A stretch of 64,000 nucleotides of DNA, taken from the NCBI GenBank assembly GCA_949316495.1, contig OX439006.1, positions 45,039,918 to 45,103,917 on the forward strand. Direction: 5' to 3'. This stretch comes from Amphiduros pacificus. Lineage: Eukaryota > Annelida > Polychaeta > Phyllodocida > Hesionidae. This document shows positions 1-15,500 of the stretch, one piece after another. Every line of letters begins with the position of its first letter. Positions within the stretch are counted from its first letter, which is position 1. The translations under genes were made by a program, and so were the position numbers. Under the pieces are notes generated by a model that was given only the letters and a program-made list of their open reading frames with translations, made no database searches and was not told the origin of the DNA.

Positions 1-330
1 ATAAATATTACAAGGCTACATACATTTTTGTTTTGAAAGTCATCTTTTGAAAGAGAACACAATTTTTTAAAACAATGAATAGACTTTTCGTAAAGTGTTA
101 TTTGCTTGAGAGAAAATAACTTGAAGAAAAGTCTGGTATGGAACCAGTGTGGGAGATTAATATGTTGAATAGGGTCCTTAGGGTACTCTCAAAAGTGCAT
201 TTGCACAAATTGTGTTACAGTCAAAATTATTTATGACAGCAGTTGCCAAGTTGTAAATCACTAAAAACATGGCGGTGGTAAGTTTGTTGACTATTATTAC
301 TAATGATTAGTTTTTAATGAAGCAATTTAA

Positions 331-447
331 AATAATGCTGTCAAGTAAGCCATATTTCAGGATCTTTAAAATAATGCTGTCAAGTAAGCCATATTTCAGG
401 ATCTTTAAAATAATGCTGTCAAGTAAGCCATAATTCAGGATCTTTTA
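331..447. repeat. 39-bp tandem repeat, three copies
   Basis: Three near-identical copies begin at 331, 370 and 409, each containing ATAATGCTGTCAAGTAAGCC. They end about 4 bp from the GTGAGT donor of SLC22 exon 10. Confidence 0.9.
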
Positions 448-456
448 AGCACTCAC

Positions 457-593
457 TTTCCAAAGTTTTCTGCCTCCTCCAGGGTCTCAGGCAGTTTTTT
501 GCCTAAGGTTTCAGGGAAAACAAGTGAGACAATTCCTCCGAGAACTGAGACAACTCCATAAGCCAAGAAAGGTGCAGGTGCCCATTGACTGTC
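457..593 (-). CDS. SLC22 exon 10 (TM11-TM12, PETLG motif)
   Basis: Encodes APAPFLAYGVVSVLGG and LVFPETLGKKLPETLEEAE, then NFGK. The donor is GTGAGT in phase 2, so at least one more short exon lies beyond the left edge. A 39-bp triplicated repeat abuts this donor on the intron side. Confidence 0.92.
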
Positions 594-3500
594 CTGTAAA
601 TATAACAAACAAAATATCAAATATACATCTCATATAGTTATATGAGCAGCACAGAGCCAATAGTTGTATCTCATAAAGCTCAGTATCGCTTTACGAGATT
701 GCATTATTGAACTTAAAAAATAAGCAGCATCTTCAATGACCACCAGGTGGCACTGATAATCTGTCATCAGTAATCTCTAGATCTTATCTTTATTTTTCAT
801 TTTAAGGCTCGATGTAACAGATTAGCTTAATTGATAGTAAAAAGGAATTGGTATTGTTTTATAAGAGTTTGCATGGTCCATAATATTTAAAATCTCATAT
901 AAAACAAGAAAGCAATCCAAGCACTGTGAAAGAAACAACATTCCGATAATTTCTGTATAGTATTTTTTAGAGAAATCTTAGGTGTTCTTACCAGAAGTGC
1001 AATTTGTGGCTGTATCAGTCCGCCAGCCCTTGCACACATAGATGAGGACCCCACGCCAACGTTACGCAACACAGTGGGGAACAACTCTGCTGCATACACA
1101 TAGAGGATGGCAAAAGCTGCTGACCCAAAGGCCTTCCCCAGCATCATGGACGTAATTAATACCTCCTCTTGGTCTGAAAAAAAGTTTCCTATTTTTCAAT
1201 ATTCTGTAAAATATGTGTTTCAATCAACCTCCTGTTAACCTTAATAATTTGAACAGCACATCAAGTAACCACGGAAACAAATGACAGCAGTTACAGCTGT
1301 GTGTTTGCTTTCACATCAACTACCAGTAGTATCTGCCTCCTAACCAGAAAAATATCAGCTTTTAATTTGTTTTGGCCTTACCTGGATTATTCAAGAAAGG
1401 GATGGAGAGAATGCAGAAGAGTCCAGAAGCGATGAAGGTGACAACCAAAGGCCAGCGACGACCAATCTTCTTCACCACGATAATGGTGGCAAAGTAGGCT
1501 GGAATCTCCACAATTCCTGTCAAGAAGTTATTAAAGAACAGACTTCCCTCCAGCAAACTCACTCCCAGTGACAAGCCATAGTAAACAATACTTGTAGCAA
1601 ACCTGAAAAATAATAGAAAAATAATGGGTAGATTATGGGAAATATGCTTAAAATTTCTGGGTTTTTTTTTCTAATCACAACATAATGCATACGCAGCATA
1701 ATACTACCATATTTTCTGTCTCTAATAGATTAAAGCCTATATTCATAAGTAAATGGTCTGAAACACTGAATTTCCTGAGGTGAAATATAAACAAATCTCA
1801 GACTGGTGTTTGAAGCAAAAATTGCCTTCAGTTAAATATCATAAAAATGAAAAAAAAAATGTTACAACAACCTGAGATTAACTTACCATGAAAACCACAT
1901 CGATATTGTAATAAGACGCATTCTTGGAGTTTTAAATAAATCAAACATGACTGCTTTCTTTTCCTGGTCTTTCTGCAAAAATATAACATCCTATATTAAA
2001 TTTATTTATACATCATGATTTTAACTCCCCACTCTCTTTGTCTGAATGTTCCAATATGAAGTAATGTTAAATGTTTTTCATGCATTTAACTTAACATTTT
2101 CTAAGATTTTAACAAGAATAATTTTTTATATGAAAAAATAAAAAAAAAACTGTCTGAATGCACTGGGGAAAGTGTGCGACTGTTGATGACAACAGGTGGC
2201 TCCTGTACATCAAATGTGCCTTACATTAAAAGGACATTCACAGATTTCTTAAAAGAATGTCCCCAAATTTAATATGCTATTTTCCCATTTTTTGCTACTT
2301 ATATATTTTATTTCCTGATGGATATGGCACAAAGAATAGGACATCTGAAGCCTCACAAGATTTACAAGCCCAAGGTCAAAGGTCAAACGATTAACATTAG
2401 TATCAAGATTTTCTCTTACAGCTTTATTGTCCTCTTGAAAAACATTTCACAACTTACCCCTGTCCTGTTTTCTGCCAAGTTAAGATCAGCTGGTAATTTT
2501 GTGCCATTAATTTTGGCAATAAATTTGAGTACATCCTCTGCATCCTCATCTCTTCCTTCAGTTACCAGCCAACGCGGAGACTCTGGGAATATCCTGGAAA
2601 GGAACAGACATTCATGTCATCTATTCATTTTTGAAGTTGGCATTTATTGTAATTACATGTAGTCCACCGAATGGTTCATTGCAATTTCATGCACAGTCGA
2701 GTATGATTTGAAACATTATGATCTTTGGGACAAATCTTTAAAAAACTGTATGATTTATTTGTGCAACAGATTTTACCGATGAAACAGAATTTTTAAATTT
2801 AAGAAAAGCAATATATGTTATATTAAGCACATCAAGTAAATTTTCTTTTTTTGATGGAAACTTTTGCTAAATATATTTTCAATATAATGTAGTAAGAGAG
2901 TTTTTGAGTTCTAAACTTTTGGCAAAAAAAATATTAAAATCTTATCACCCACCAGTAATATGCAATGAAGATGAGTGGGCAGACTGCGAGGACGAGTTGC
3001 AGCTGGCGGAAATCTCTGATGATGTAGGACAGTCCGGAGAGAGTCATGATGCCGAGGGCAAACCAGCCCTGTACAAATATGCCCGTCTCCATGCGGTAGC
3101 TCGGGCCTATGATCTCCATGCCTGAAACAATCACAAACTTTATCACTCAATCTGGTTCTGAGAGTTAAACGAATCAGTATATATGACATGTTTTACTCCC
3201 TCAAGAGAAACTTCTTGACTTTGACCTAACTGGAATAAAAATCCAGTTTGTGGGAATGAAAAGTAGAATAGTGTTGTGTCAAGAGTGCATTCACATGCAT
3301 TGTGTTGGGGGCAAACTTACTTTTAATTGCCTGAAAGTCTGTTGTCAAAATCTCTTGAGGGTCTGACACATAATGATATGACAAACTGCTATATCGATGT
3401 CATGGCACAGGAGAAGCAATTTAAACATTTTGGTTTCTCAATGCATTGCTTCAAAATTCATCAATATTCACAACACAGCTTTTAATTCCCCCTATGTGGT

Positions 3501-6500
3501 CTGCTGATTTTCACACAACTCATCAAAACACATGATAAATAGCTTATCAAAAGATTTCAAGGACAAAATTCAAACAACCAATGCATTGGCTTTGTCAGAA
3601 ACTTCATTAAAAATCTAAAGTGTGAAATGCAAATAATGCCCCTTAGAGGGCCTCTGGCAGACACTCCCTGACAGGTGTTTAGTCTCTAGTTTTTGATAAG
3701 CGACTGGCAAATGATGCCACCACCACCACCATGAAAAGTATAACCAGCCAATTACCTCCTGCTACTAGCACATAAAACATCTAACTGTCTCATTGCTAAA
3801 CTTACTTATCAAATTTCACAAACTATCAATTTATGACTTTCAACTGATTTTAGTGCACACTGGGGGCATTCCAAGACAAAAGCTCATATCATTCTTATAA
3901 AGATACTCCTCAAATTTAAATTATGAGGAGACCTGTTGAGGACAAAGTTAGAAAAAGATAGGTGACCCATCTGACTTTTTTTTAATATAAAAAAGCAGAA
4001 GTCTTGCACACACACATGTGCGAAGTAGAGGTAGCAGAAATGGCTATATATATAAATATATACACGCACAAGTATATTGAAGTGGCAGATGTCAGCAGGA
4101 GGTGTTTACACACCACGGAACATACCCTGTTCTAACATAACAATAATAAATCCACACATGTGTCAATGATAAAAAATACACCCAAGTCAACGAGGGTATA
4201 TCAAGAAAAAAGGACAAGGTAAGTTAACAAAGCTTAGATTGCCAAACATGCAGGAAGGAGGAGGAAGATTGCTACAGAACAGCCTCAGTGAATGGTCTCA
4301 ATGTTATAATAATAATAATAATAACAAAATTTGTATAGCACTGATATCAGATAACTGTTCATAGCGCATGTTGAGTCAAATGTTAGACTTCCCAAATGTT
4401 CAGCAGACTATCCTGTTTAAAGTGGCTAACTGAGTGTCCCCATTTTAAAATATAGATATAGTAATGTCCCTATTATAATATATATATATATGTGTGTGTG
4501 TATATATATATGTAATAAGATTTATTTTAAAACTGATGTATGTTGACAGAGTTAAAAGAGATATCTCTTCCCATGCCACTTTTCCAATGAAAATCAAATG
4601 ATATTTTTTCTATGATAGTCAACAGTACATTTTCCTTACCTATTTATTTATTTCTATGATAGTCAATAGTACATTTTCCTTAGCTATTTAAATGGTAATT
4701 TTTCTCTTTTTTTTCCTTTTCCATGAAACCTGACAATGACAGGAATCTGTCAATGAGAGGAATTCTGACAAGGCAGAATGTTTTGTCAGTATTGGTGTGA
4801 AATATTTCCCATTATGTATATCTCTATCTTTTATTAATCATTACTAATCTCAGAGGGTATCTGACTGCACTTGCTCACACCACCATCCCTCATCACCACA
4901 GTTCAGTCCACAAGTTATCTTTATCAATCAATTTATCAAAATGTCAGAGCTTGAGAGCTTGCACAATATTCTGTCCTCTCTTACCTGAATACATACTACC
5001 GGTAGTTTTTCACCTTTTTTTAAGAGAGGTTAAATCAAGTGAATACAGTGCAACCACGTAGAGGTGAGTAAATGTACTCTGTGACCTGGCAACAATATAA
5101 CTGTGTGTCCAACTGTATCATCCCACCAGAATTTTTTTCACTTCTTTCCTGTTTTATTGCCTGACTTAGGATGTGTTTTATATAGTTTCCTGAGTGGGAT
5201 GAACATCAGAAGATGTAACCTGATGCTACCTGTTACTGTGCGATGTACAAGGTTAAACTGGGTGGGTTTTTATAAAATTCTTTTGGAAAACAAATTACTT
5301 CATCAAGTTATTTTCAGTGAAACATTTGAAATTTCATTGCAAATAAAACAATCTCTTTTGAAATGGAGATATAGAACATGTTTTACAGACTAATAAAAGA
5401 TTGCAAGATGTCACATACTGAACCCAAATCAATGCACACAGATGTGTTTCATCACTGCTTTTGTTGTTTTGTGTCATATCAAATGCCTCAATTATGTATA
5501 AAACAAAAGCATTAACACCCCAGTTTGTTCTGATTGTTTAAAATGCAATTGAGGCATATACATTGAAGGGCAGAAGCCAGGAATTTTGAAAGGCTGAGGC
5601 GTTTTTTGTTTGTTTTTTGTTTTTTTTTGGGGGGGAGGGGGGATAGAGTAACTCTGTTGTTTGACTATGTAAATTTATACTAAACAAATCTATGCTGTAC
5701 AGAACACAGGGAAGGTGAGAAGAATGATTGATTTTGTTTGAAAAGATACAATATTGTGAGAACCAAATATGGAGTAGTGTTAGCATTGACTCATAGAAAA
5801 ACTTTATCAAATGTTGGTAGGTAGAAAATGATATTTTGGTGAGACATAATAAAACAGAATATATGCTCATGATCAAACCTCAAGGAACACAAATCTCCAC
5901 TGGAAATCAACATATTGAAAGTATTATATCCTTCATCTATCATTTTTTCAAATATTGAATTAATGAAAGGTTTTATCATGGTTAAATAATTCATGGCTGC
6001 ACATTAGGTACTGGATTGGTGGCCATGAAGGGCATCTGGATTGGCGCGGATTTAAGTGAATATTTCTAATATTTTCATTGTTTTATGTGATGGACCAGTA
6101 GATTAAACAAAATGTCGAGAGGATCTGAGATAATCTTTATACTTTATTTATTTTTTTTTTGCAATCCAAGTATTCTTTGCCGTAAGACATTTTGATTTTG
6201 GTCTAATTGCAGAGGTAATAGGTCCATTAGAAATGTTCTGGAATGCATCTGTAAAATTTGACATTCTAGGCATTTAAGGAAACTTTTACTTCACCATTTT
6301 TAGAAAGATCATAGTATGGTCAATCCTATTGTCAAGAAGAATAACTATATCTGTAAAGTTTGGTGCCAATCTGTGCACTTTTAGGTAAGTAAAAGAATCT
6401 ACAAGGTATTCTAAAAAATCATTTCATCATGATGCTAAAGGTGTAAAGTTTAACCCTGAAATGATCATAGAAAGGTCAATTCTAAACTCCTCTAAAATTT

Positions 6501-9500
6501 TATGATGAAGCATTCATATGTAAAGTTTGGTACCAATGCATACATTTTTTTTAAATTTGAGAGTCCATTGGGTATTCATGGGAATGTCAACATTAAACTC
6601 GACCAAAATTTTATCATGAAGCATGCATGTGTAAAGTTTGGCAATAATGTGAGCATTTTTTGTAAGTATGAGACAGACAGACACAGATGGACACAGCCCA
6701 TTTTAATATCCCTCCAAAAACATTTGGCAAGGGAAAATTATAAAACTAGTACTTACAAATAACAAAGACAGTGGTGTAGGCCCCAGCAGCGCACGCTCCG
6801 ACAATGAATCGCAAAACTACAAATGCCACATAGTTTTCAACAAATGTTGCCGCCAGTGCAAAGGCCACCCACAGCAGTGTTGACACTAGCAAGGTCCTCC
6901 GCCGCCCAATCCTGAAACCATGAAAAAAGTAACCATCAACCAATAGCGCTCGAGTCTTTAAAGTTATATCTACCTTTCTCAATTTTCAGAATTTCAGTTT
7001 GACTGGATACTTATGTCTAGGGTTGACAGCCTATCATCTTAGATAAATGAGTTCAATATCATAATTTAAGATTTGAAATGGATGAATTCAACATTTTGTA
7101 ATTCCTGTAACCATGACTCAAGTGCTGGTCACAAACTGGAGCATGTCTTTTGTAACCAATGAACTATTGTCTTATAATTAATATGGCAGACAGAGAGAAT
7201 AAACCAGTATTATTGATCAATGTTTGATCCATCATATTTTGGCAATATGAGTAATTATCTAAGTGAAACAAACATATTGTTATATTTATTTTTGTAATGT
7301 TTATGAAAAATGGGAATGCTTGCAAATTGCTTCAACAATGATAATGTTATGTATTAACCCAGTCTTGCAGGTCAAGAACATGCCGTAAGTGCACCACACA
7401 TGGTGACTGGCACAATCATCCCATATTACTTTTTCCTATGCTGAAGCAGAGTCAGCAGAATGAGACACTGGATGCTCCAGGTGTCAACACATTTGAGAAA
7501 CAATTCAGTTTGCCAATGACAACATCTCAACTATGAAAACATCATCAGACATCTCACCAATGAAAATGACATCCACCCAGAAGTTTCAGAGAATATCAGA
7601 CAGAACAGAACGAAAGAAAATTCCCCACTCTCACTGCATTCAAGCAATGATGACAAAGTCAGCACAGCTGAAATACTCAAACTTGAAGACTTTCTTATTC
7701 CCATGGAGTGTCACAGAAAGATAAACAAAACTCAGCAGGTGGGTGGGTGAGATTAGCTTCTTGAGAGGTACATGTCCATGCCCCATTACTTTGCTTGGAA
7801 ATTTGACTCTAAAGCTAATGTACCGCTAAATGTCACATATGCTTGTCAGAATCTTTTCCCAGGCAATTGGGTTTGGGATAGAAATAATAAAAAAAAAAAT
7901 CAAAGAGAGATAGAGTGATGTGGCAGAAATTCCATTCCCCATGAGAAATGCCCAACTAATTGTTTTGTTATTTCAAGAGAATGTGATTGGTACTAATCAG
8001 CCATGATGATCTTATGGGTTAAAAGTGAAATGTTCCAGTTAATAAATAGGAATAGACACCAGGTCACACAGGAATCTTGATACACCTCCTGTGGCACGAG
8101 GATCAATACTAAAGTATTTCAAATTCAAACTTATCCTCTATCCATTGCAAATATCTATAAATAAAAGTTAAACTGGTTTTTTACTGCCTGTTCATATATA
8201 CCATTTCAACATGATGATTTAATGCAAGTAACCCATGTTTTGCACATTGATTATAATCACAAAATTCACATTTGGTTTCTTCTTATGCTCCCCTTTGGGG
8301 CTTGAGCTCCCTGTAATGTCATCCATAATCACAGAACACATTTGCCATTAAAATTCTTTACGTCTTCTGTAGAATTCATCTTTTTTGTATTCAATTTAAT
8401 TTGACATCAGTCAATTAGCCTGTGTTAAATGGTCATAACTGGTTTAAATGGTGAAAAATAAAGAAAGCAAAAACCCAGACATACGCATCAGAGAGCTGTC
8501 CGAAGGCCAGGCAGCCGACCAGTACACCAGCCATGTAAACAGTCTGTATGGTAGCTAGTAGGGCATTATCTGAACACACCAGGTTCCACTGCAAATAAAT
8601 CATGACATCTACTTCATAAACTTATTATACAAAAATCAAGTTGTGTGACTTGATTAAAAATTCTTTTCACAATATAAGTCTATGTATATAATGCAGATAT
8701 TAAGAACCATATGCTCAAAACAAGCAGAGTCACCTGAAGTAAAAAGTTATCTGTAAAATAGGTGGTTTTAGCAACAACTCGAAGATATTAAATGATTTTG
8801 CAGAAAAAGTTGTAATTTCTGTTAATTTCTAAAATAACACTTCACTCTACATGTACAACCTTACACGACCTTAGGTTTCATCCTCATGACCTCAATCTAC
8901 CATTACATGACCTCATGCTTTATCCTCACATGACCTCACTCTACCACCTTACACGACCTCATGCTTTATCCTCACATGACCTCACTCTACCACCTTACAC
9001 GACCTCATGCTTTATCCTTACATGACCTCACTCCACCACCTTATATGACCTCATTCTTTATCCTCACACGACCTCACTCTATAACCTTATATGACCTCAT
9101 GCTTTATCCTCACATGACCTTACTCTACAATCTTACATGACTTCAAGCTTTATACTCACATTAACTCACTCTGTATCCTTATGTGACCTCATGCTTTATC
9201 CTCATATGACCTCACTCTCCAACCTTACATGACTTCAAGCTTTATACTCACATGACCTCACTCTGTATCCTTATGTGACCTCGGGGTATTTATAAAGCCT
9301 GATGGGGTAGCTGAGCACAAAACCAATATCTAGCTGTATACAAACATATGTTCTTTGAGCCTGCCAGTGTTAACAATTTGTAAAGGACATCACGCTCCCA
9401 TTAGAGAGAGCCACTGCCCTCAGCTGCTGAGGAGTGTGCTATGGAGACCAAGCAACTCTCTCTCCAACAAGTGGTTTTTTTCTCTGTGTGGTCTCTGATG

Positions 9501-12500
9501 ACTTTAATACCTCCTAAAAGTCTCTCACAATTCCAATAAGTTCAAATTATTATATCTTTCGTGGTAAAGATTCGGTAATTTAATATTACAAACCCAAACA
9601 ACTACACACATCTCAGAGAGCCAAGCCCAGGCACATGTCCCCACAGAAGACAGATGGTTGATGTTTTATTGCTTGTAACAATGACTGATCCCTGTAGGGC
9701 ACACAGAAATGTGGTACTGGTGGCTGAGCAGCTCAAACAGTGCACATAATTCACTCCAGGGGGAGCCACTCAGAAATCTGCTGTAGTGTAAATACCAGCT
9801 TAGGCAGATGAAAATTTCTGTTTTGATTATAATCATGGTATATATTTTCAGGAATTATGTTCTGGGTGCACTTTTCAGCATTTTGTGACCAAATAATGAA
9901 AACGCTTTGTTATTCTCGACCTGAGAAGCGTAATTGTGATAATATTAAGTAAATACCTTAATATATCATTTAAAACGCAACTAAAATCGATCTGCTACGT
10001 CCGATTTCTGTTATTTCATCGTTTCAAAGTAAAACGTAAATTTGATGTGCGGAACACGGTAAATTTGAGTAACTTCTGCACTCCAGATGTAGAACTAGGC
10101 GGGATGCAGGTATTAAGAATAACATCTTGAGGCTAATTTTATTCTTTCTGAGTATAATTAATAATCAAATGGGGTAAACCTTTAACTTTATAACTTTGTA
10201 TTGAGACCTTTTTTACCCTTTCCATATATAAATACCGGTAGATGAATCAATTTATTTGTGGTTGGGGAGTGTATCTGCCCAAAAAATGAACCCCTCATTT
10301 TCACAAAAGCTTCAACATCATAGGCCACATTTTGACCAATAAGTGATGGACAAACATCTTTTTTTTAACATTGACTTGGGAGGTAACCTGGTTACCATGG
10401 AAACTGCATTGCTGGCAAAGGTCAGTTGCCATAGTTATGACCCGAAAGTTGAGTTCTTTAGGTCGGTACGGAGAGTGAATTCTGTCCATGATACAAGATA
10501 GCATTTCTGAGACTGTGTTCGTGTGTGTTTCACACCTACCCGACATCCAGTCAGTTAGAAGGGTTACCTCGGATGTAATCAGAGACAGAAATATCAAGAG
10601 ATATGCTGGAGATTTATGTCATAGCCAAAGACAGACCTACTGCATTTCTAAGTATTCTGGATAAATGCAAATTATTGCAAATAATAATATATTGGTTGTA
10701 ACATAAAAGTAATATACTTGCAACAAATATTTTTTTACACTTGTTTTTTTCCCTCTCTCTCTATAAGTCCCCCCTATATGTGGAAGTTTTGTATACAACT
10801 CAATGATAAATAAACATGATTATTTTTTGTCTATTCTGGGATTCTGAGAGGGGGGAAAGTTCTGAGCTTGCTATACTTGTAAGCTTAATTCCACCAAGCA
10901 AGACTGACCTCCCTGAGTGCAGTGCTGGAGAACTCGGTCTGGTCGTAGACCCAGGATGAACATTTCTCTGTCGGAGTAGTATTGCCCACCATGGAGCTCC
11001 GGTCCCACGACAGGAAGTCCTCATACGTGTAGTTGTCATAATCGATGGCGTAGTAGCTGCACTGGCTGTAGCGCAGTTCATCGTCTATGGTTTCCATGGG
11101 GATGGATATGTCTCTCTGCATGTCGTGAGTCAGGTTGCTCAGTTGGGGGACGCGGCACCAGTGGTCCATGTCAGCACCCAGGAAGGTGATTGACACGTGC
11201 TGCCAACCTGAACAGGGAAAAAAACAGGACCATTAATTCATACATATTGTCTGTCTAAAAGTGTCTATCTTCAATGATTCAAAAATAACATCAATTAAAC
11301 CTTCAGGAGATTGACATGTGCTGCCAATCTGCACAGGGAAAAAAACAGGACCATTAATTCATATATATTGTCTGTCTATCTTCAATGATTACAAAATAAT
11401 TTCCATTAAATCTTTTGGCCTCATTACTTTTCAAACAACGCTCATCTTCACACAGTATTAATTACATGTTAAACACTGAGATGCTAAACAGGATTTTTAG
11501 GGTGAGAGAATGACTAATTATCTGACAAATGTTTCATTTTGTGCCCATGGAAACCACTGACATATCCATGTTTTTTGGTCACTTCTCCAACCCTATGAGG
11601 CATTAAGAGGATAACACTGAGGCATTAATGAAAAACATGCCTTTATTTGTTACTTTTTATTCTGGTCACCAATCAAGTTTACAAACATTCTGTGCATATC
11701 AGTGTAGCAATATACAGCAATTGGTTGGTCAAAAAAGAAGGTCTTTTGTTATTGTCTCATTTTACTGCAAATTTTCTCATCACTTTATAAAGGGATGAAA
11801 GTCACATAAGAGAGTTCTTCTGGCAATATCTCTGGCTACATTATCAAAATAAACAAGTCACTAAATCATTTCAGTGGCAGCATCAAAGTGAACATCAATG
11901 GGTGAATGTATATTTGAAGTATGGTCCACGATGAGAGACAGGCCTTTAACCCTTTGATTGTCACACCACTCACATGCTGCAGGAATTTTCAAGGGTAGTT
12001 GCAAATTCTCAAAAAAGGTTCTGGGAATGCATTTACTTTTAATCTTAAAGAATTGAATGACAACCATACTTTGAAAAGTTTGGGCGTCAACAGATAATAC
12101 AGATTTTGTATTCTCTGAACAACAGGGCAAAGAACTTTTTACAATGTACTTGCCCTGTGTTGTTTGGAATGGAATGAGAAAATTTGAAATGATATCTCTC
12201 ACTATAAATCAAAATGATATTGTACTGTATATCCTCATTAAATTTGCATTTTATTCTAAATACCAAACTGTCAAATAGAATAAAACTCTCATAGTTTTTA
12301 AATCAAAATTTGCACAGTTCAAATTGATTGTCATGATTGACTTTAGGAACAAGCATATCAGATTAGATGCAACACCATCCTTTTATCATAATAATCTTCT
12401 AAATCTTGAGCAGATGATCATTTTGACCAATCAAAATGTATGTTACATATTGAAGTTATGCAGAAAACCCTGTACAATATAGTAAATTTTAAAATATCAA

Positions 12501-15500
12501 TGACAAATATTGATGAAAAATTAAAAACAATTAATTACTTTTAAATGTGAACAGAAATAAAACAAGGTCTAGACTGTAAGAAATTATAAAGTCCGGATAA
12601 CAAAGTTGCTAATGGAAAGCGACTGATAGGAACAATAACTTGGGAATTTCCCAGGGTTTGGTAGCTGTTAACCTGCTGTTTTGATTTGTTTTGGCTAGAC
12701 CAGTAATGACATATGGTTTGTAACTTTAGCCAGAGATTAAACATTGAAAATGGTGAATACATTTAAAGCCTGTCATGCAGGAATTAAAATTCAAATAATG
12801 TAACTCATAACATGTGAAATTATTCCTTTTTGGCCTAAAATCTTTGAGTAAAAATCTTTCAAGCTGATAATCACAGATTTTTTTTATAACTTTTAGAGCA
12901 CAATGCATTTGAAATTGAATATTTAAAATGAAAATAAGTCTCTAATCATTTAAATGTTTGACACAGTATGGGCTCACTACAGTATATCCAATAACCAGAT
13001 TACAAATTTAATGCAAATCTTCCTGGGTTTCAAATGAAAAACGGGCCTTGACATAGTGAATGCTCTGTTGTAGTGGCCCAGTTGGGCAACCATATTTTTG
13101 GTCTTTCAGTGGCCCAACCTATCTAGATTTTATTCTAATCCTTGATAGACATTTGTCTCATATCACAATCAATGGACTTGAATTATGTGATTGAGACAAG
13201 TAACCCCCACTCAGACACTAGTCACTATATTGCCTTATTACTATGCTGGTTATTATATCACACATCCTATTATCCTCAGAAACTTTGGGCCACCACTTCT
13301 CATGCTCTGGTGACCCAACTGGGCAATCATTATTTTTATTTTTATGTCAAGGCCTGAAAAATCTATATTTTTCATATCTGAAGAGTAAAAGGGAACTGGG
13401 GACCTGATGTGGAGTGGAGGGGACCTGATGTGGAGTGGAGGGGACCTGATGTGGAATGGTGGGGACCTGATGTGAAGTGGAGGAGACCTGATGTGGAATG
13501 GTGGAGACCTGATGTGGAATGGTGGAGACCTGATGTGGAGTGGAGGGGACTTGATGTGGAATAGTGGAGACCTGATGTGAAGTGGAGGGGACTTGATGTG
13601 GAATGGTGGGGACCTGATGTGAAGTGGAGGGGACCTGATGTGGAGTGGAGGGGACCTGATGTGAAGTGGAGGGGACCTGATGTGAAGTGGAGGGGACCTG
13701 ATGTGGAGTGGAGGGGACCTGATGTGGAGTGGAGGGGACCTGATGTGAAGCGGAGGGGACCTGGTGTGGAGTGGAGGGGACCTAATGTGAAGCGGAGGGG
13801 ACCTGGTGTGGAGTGGAGGGGACCTGATGTGGAGTGGAGGGGACCTGATGTGGAGTGGAGGGGACCTGGTGTGGAGTGGAGGGGACCTGATGTGGAGTGG
13901 AGGGGACCTGATGTGGAATGGTGGGGACCTGATGTGAAGTGGAGGGGACCTGATGTGGAGTGGAGGGGACCTGATGTGAAGTGGAGGGGACCTGATGTGG
14001 AATGGTGTGGACCTGATGTGGAATGGTGGAGACCTGATGTGGAATGGAGGGGACCTGATGTGGAATGGTGGAGACCTGATGTGGAGTGGAGGGGACCTGA
14101 TGTGGAGTGGAGGGGACCTGATGTGAAGCGTAGGGGACCTGATGTGAAGCGGAGGGGACCTGGTGTGGAGTGGAGGGGACCTGATGTGGAGTGGAGGGGA
14201 CCTGATGTGGAATGGAGGGGACCTGATGTGGAGTGGAGGGGACCTGATGTGGAATGGTGGGGACCTGATGTGAAGTGGAGGGGACCTGATGTGGAGTGGA
14301 GGGGACCTGATGTGAAGTGGAGGGGACCTGATGTGGAATGGTGTGGACCTGATGTGGAATGGTGGAGACCTAATATGGAATGGACGGGACTTGATGTGGA
14401 ATGGACGGGACTTGATGTGAAGTGGAGGGGACCTGATGTGAAGTTGAGGGGACCTGATGTGGAATGGTGTGGACCTGATGTGGAATGGTGTGGACCTGAT
14501 ATGGAATGGACGGGACTTGATGTGGAATGGACGGGACTTGATGTGAAGTGGAGGGGACCTGATGTGAAGTGGAGGGGACCTGATGTGAAGTGGAGGGGAC
14601 CTGATGTGGAATGGAGGGGACCTGATGTGGAATGGTGGAGACCTGATGTGGAATGGAGGGGACCTGATGTGGAGTGGAGGGGACCTGATGTGGAGTGGAG
14701 GGGACCTGATGTGAAGTGGAGGGGGCCTGATGTGAAGTGGAGGGGACCTGATGTGAAGTGTAGGGGACCTGATGTGGAATGGAGGGGACCTGATGTGGAA
14801 TGGTGGAGACCTGATGTGGAATGAAGGGGACCTGATGTGGAGTGGAGGGGACCTGATGTGGAGTGGAGGGGACCTGATGTGAAGTGGAGGGGGCCTGATG
14901 TGAAGCAGAGGGGACCTGGTGTGGAGTGGAGGGGACCTGATGTGAAGTGGAGGGGACCTGATGTGGAATGGTGGAGACCTGATGTGGAATGGTGGAGACC
15001 TGATGTGGAATGGAGGGGACCTGATGTGGAATGGTGTGGACCTGATATGGAATGGACGGGACTTGATGTGGAATGGACGGGACTTGATGTGAAGTGGAGG
15101 GGACCTGATGTGAAGTGGAGGGGACCTGATGTGGAATGGTGGAGACCTGATGTGGAATGGAGGGGACTTGATGTGGAATGGTGGAGACCTGATGTAGAGT
15201 GGAGGGGACCTGATGTGGAGTGGAGGGGACCTGATGTGAAGTGGAGGGGACCTGATGTGGAATGGTGTGGACCTGATGTGGAGTGGTGGAGACCTGATGT
15301 GGAGTGGAGGGGACCTGATGTGAAGCGGAGGGGACTTGATGTGAAGCAGAGGGGACCTGGTGTGGAGTGGAGGGTACCTGATGTGGAATGAAGGGGACCT
15401 GATGTGGAGTGGAGGGGACCTGATGTGGAGTGGAGGGGACCTGATGTGAAGTGGAGGGGGCCTGATGTGAAGCAGAGGGGACCTGGTGTGGAGTGGAGGG

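Larger units (their letters stand above)
3122..6756. other. SLC22 intron 4
   Basis: No coding exon recognised. It contains a 5'-truncated LINE tail (4307-4392), short TA/TG microsatellites (4020-4060, 4480-4512) and, at its left-strand downstream end, a ~110-bp-period dispersed-type repeat (6290-6730). The small ORFs here have no supporting features. Confidence 0.7.

Noticed and set aside
2904-3125. Plus-strand 73-residue ORF and the 92-residue minus ORF over the same region
   Set aside because: Shadow frames of SLC22 exon 5.
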